Shown one piece after another: positions 62,163 to 64,000 of a DNA stretch of 64,000 nucleotides. Each line of letters opens with the position of its first letter. Positions within the stretch are counted from its first letter, which is position 1. A program made the translations under genes and the position numbers. The DNA lies in NCBI GenBank assembly GCA_002359185.1, contig DEML01000030.1:127065-191064 (forward strand), in the 5' to 3' direction. The notes beneath the pieces are model-generated. The model made no database searches and had not been told where the DNA came from. It worked only from the letters and a program-made list of their open reading frames with translations. The DNA comes from Planctomycetaceae bacterium UBA2671 (GTDB lineage: Bacteria > Planctomycetota > Planctomycetia > Planctomycetales > Planctomycetaceae).

Positions 62163-64000
62163 ATGATCTCATCGATATCTACCTGTCCGAAATGCAAAAC
62201 CCTCATTCTGGATGACACATTAATCTGTCCCCAGTGTCACCATGTATTGCAGGAAGGCGCCGACCACGTCGCGGATGTCTATACCTCCTCGGACGATCGT
62301 TACGACGGTTCCAATGAAATTGCCTGTCGCGACTGTAAAGCGATGAACCGCAAAGGGCTGGTTCGCTGCTGGCAATGCGGTGCCTTTATGCAGGAGGACA
62401 TGGAAAAAGTCTATCAGGAAATGCTCCTGAGGCCGGCTGCCATCATTGAAGAGGATGACGTTCAAGTCCAGGAGATTACGGCAAAAACTCAACCGTCTGA
62501 CATCACGGAGATTCCGTCGATCGGTGACGACGAAGAGGATGACTTCGAGCTTGATGTCAGTTTTGACATGGTCGAAGCCGAAGAAAATTGGTTTCCTGAT
62601 TCCCATCACGATGCTCCCGCATTCGATGATGACGAAGAAGAAGTCGAGTCTACTGCTGTTGCCCAGAAAGAGCCTGAAGTCGAGGAAGAGGAAGACTTGC
62701 TCAAACTGGCAGAAAAAGAGGAAAAAGAGCTTTCCCGACAGAAATCACGCAAGAAGAAAGCGGCTCCTAAGAATACATTTCTCATCCAGGGACCTTGTGG
62801 CGACTGCAAAATCCGTGTGCAGCGATACCATCAGGGAGAAATCGGGCAATGTCCCAAATGTACCCTCCCGTTTCTGGTCCCAATTATCGATAAGCCGAAA
62901 GACAAGAAAGCCGAAAAGCAATCGAAGAAGGAACCACTGCCAGAAAATCTCAAAATTGAAGGCGTTCGCTGGCATGAAATCGCCATCGCCAAATTCAAGC
63001 CCAAAGCGAATGCACTCAAAGGCAAAGGGGAAACTCCCGATTTGATTCGCTGGAAGGAAGATTTGATTTTCGTCTGGCCCAAACAAAAAGGAGTTAAAGG
63101 AAAACCTGCAGAACAAGCCGAAATCGTTCGACAGAATGTCGCCGATTATCTTCAGACTGGAAGGCCGCTGCAGGCACTACCGACAGATCGCTTCGAGGTG
63201 ATTACTAAAGGACAACTCTCACAACTGTTCCTGGTTCAGCCTCCTTATGACAATAACTTTACCAACGGCGAACAGGTGTTTGGACCGGGCGTGTTCGCCA
63301 TCGAACTGCCTCCTGCTCCCGTAGTGGCATCAGAAACGCCGCATCCTTCATTGACTCAAACCAAGCCAGGCAAAAAGCCCAAGAAACCGAAAAAGCCTGC
63401 TCCCCCAAAAGAACCGCCTACGCGATGTGTCGAGTTGACCCTCTCCCAATATCGAAAATTGCAGGGCTGGGTCTCTGAAATCATTGAGCAGGATGATTTC
63501 CTCAGGATGGACGGTATTCCCTTTCAGACGGATACCATCAAGCATACCTGTGCTTTGGGTGAGCATGAATTTGAATCGCTGGTCTCGCCTGAATTCTATC
63601 AGGCCGATCCTGTATTGCCGGTTGTCGAAGTTGGCTGGCTTTGTCAGTGCGGCGAAGTTGCGATTTGTGAAGAGCACCGCGCCGAACAGAAATTCGGTGG
63701 GAAAAAACCTGCTGGTCTCGTGAAAGCCAAATGTCCTAAGTGTGAGCAGAAATTTGGTAAGAATCCACTCTTCCATCTGAAATCTGTCGTGGCACCCGAA
63801 CCAGAAAAAACAGACGAAGAGAAAGCTGAAGAGGGTAAAACCGCAAAAGGGAAATCAGAAGAGGGAGCAGGCAAAGAGAAAGCCAAGTCGAAGTTCAGTC
63901 TCGGAAGTTTACTGAAGAAGAAACCCAAAGACGAACAGACCGCGAAATCCTCTGATCAAAAAATTTCGAAGAAAGAAAAAGCAAAAGCTTCGAAAGTGGC
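62163..64000 (+). CDS. Multi-zinc-ribbon acidic/basic protein, cut by the window end
   Basis: Open from ATG 62163 to the window edge (over 612 codons, no stop). Cys pairs form several zinc ribbons: CPKC/CPQC (8-11, 22-25), CRDC/CWQC (55-58, 69-72), CGDC/CPKC (212-215, 230-233) and CQC...C/CPKC (494-502, 524-527). Between them lie long acidic (about 95-190) and Lys/Glu/Pro-rich (about 235-260, 395-420, 545-612) low-complexity linkers, and two small globular parts (about 265-390 and 425-520). No known enzyme is recognised. It follows the tad operon terminator, so it is probably an independent gene. Confidence 0.75.
   Translation, partial: MISSISTCPKCKTLILDDTLICPQCHHVLQEGADHVADVYTSSDDRYDGSNEIACRDCKAMNRKGLVRCWQCGAFMQEDMEKVYQEMLLRPAAIIEEDDVQVQEITAKTQPSDITEIPSIGDDEEDDFELDVSFDMVEAEENWFPDSHHDAPAFDDDEEEVESTAVAQKEPEVEEEEDLLKLAEKEEKELSRQKSRKKKAAPKNTFLIQGPCGDCKIRVQRYHQGEIGQCPKCTLPFLVPIIDKPKDKKAEKQSKKEPLPENLKIEGVRWHEIAIAKFKPKANALKGKGETPDLIRWKEDLIFVWPKQKGVKGKPAEQAEIVRQNVADYLQTGRPLQALPTDRFEVITKGQLSQLFLVQPPYDNNFTNGEQVFGPGVFAIELPPAPVVASETPHPSLTQTKPGKKPKKPKKPAPPKEPPTRCVELTLSQYRKLQGWVSEIIEQDDFLRMDGIPFQTDTIKHTCALGEHEFESLVSPEFYQADPVLPVVEVGWLCQCGEVAICEEHRAEQKFGGKKPAGLVKAKCPKCEQKFGKNPLFHLKSVVAPEPEKTDEEKAEEGKTAKGKSEEGAGKEKAKSKFSLGSLLKKKPKDEQTAKSSDQKISKKEKAKASKV

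Overview
The window looks like a piece of a Planctomycetes chromosome (order Planctomycetales, roughly half G+C). The evidence is a set of families largely confined to or expanded in that phylum: a DUF1559 pilin-like protein with an H-X9-DG motif, two pairs of PSCyt1/DUF1549/DUF1553 cytochrome-like proteins with DUF1501 Tat proteins, a coiled-coil protein, and many secreted beta-propeller proteins. The genus cannot be fixed from sequence reading alone. There is no phage, plasmid, CRISPR, rRNA or recognisable tRNA signal; it reads as ordinary core chromosome strewn with palindromic intergenic repeats.

Layout. 0.1-6.2 kb: small PDZ protein, M48 lipoprotein protease, a DUF1559-like single-pass protein, a true DUF1559 pseudopilin with its own terminator, and a redoxin. 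6.9-10.6 kb: recO followed by a BamD-like TPR lipoprotein and an LptE-like lipoprotein (outer-membrane assembly), then a small membrane protein. 10.9-15.4 kb: secreted beta-propeller protein, diheme cytochrome c peroxidase, and a CPA1-type antiporter with a TrkA-N-like tail. 15.7-20.5 kb: a 1052-residue membrane-tethered sigma-54 activator (PDZ, multi-TM, GAF, AAA+, Fis HTH) transcribed away from a palindromic operator array, a -24/-12 promoter, a strongly folded candidate RNA with an oligo-U end, and moaA. 20.7-28.0 kb: coiled-coil protein, trxA, an exported membrane protein, purN, moeA and lnt. 28.2-38.9 kb: two tail-to-tail cytochrome/DUF1501 operons and an esterase. 39.0-49.7 kb: gamma-glutamylcyclotransferase-like protein, MMPL transporter, thioester-reductase-like SDR, PQQ-type propeller, and a CapD/WbpM-type sugar-nucleotide dehydratase next to a YfhO-type membrane protein. 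50.0-58.2 kb: alpha-glucan phosphorylase, BatA/VWA membrane protein, GNAT protein, dnaA and a flavin-reductase-like protein. 58.4-64.0 kb: Tad/type II secretion core (CpaF ATPase, TadB, TadC) and the start of a multi-zinc-ribbon protein that runs off the window.

How it fits together. moaA and moeA serve molybdenum cofactor synthesis. BamD-like, LptE-like and Lnt proteins point to a lipoprotein-bearing, asymmetric outer membrane. The cytochrome/DUF1501 pairs, the peroxidase and the propellers form the exported redox and polymer-handling layer typical of planctomycetes. The DUF1559 pseudopilins and the Tad genes belong to pilus-like or secretion machinery.

The most interesting part is 18.85-19.50 kb. 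A membrane sigma-54 activator, two perfect TTCGGCGCCGAA dyads 60 bp apart, a consensus-spaced sigma-54 promoter and a rod-like RNA ending in U6 lie in the right order and at plausible distances to form one regulatory unit upstream of moaA. A second theme is the density of intergenic inverted repeats (at least six families). One is a 308-bp segment bounded by perfect 37-bp inverted repeats that carries two other repeat families inside it.
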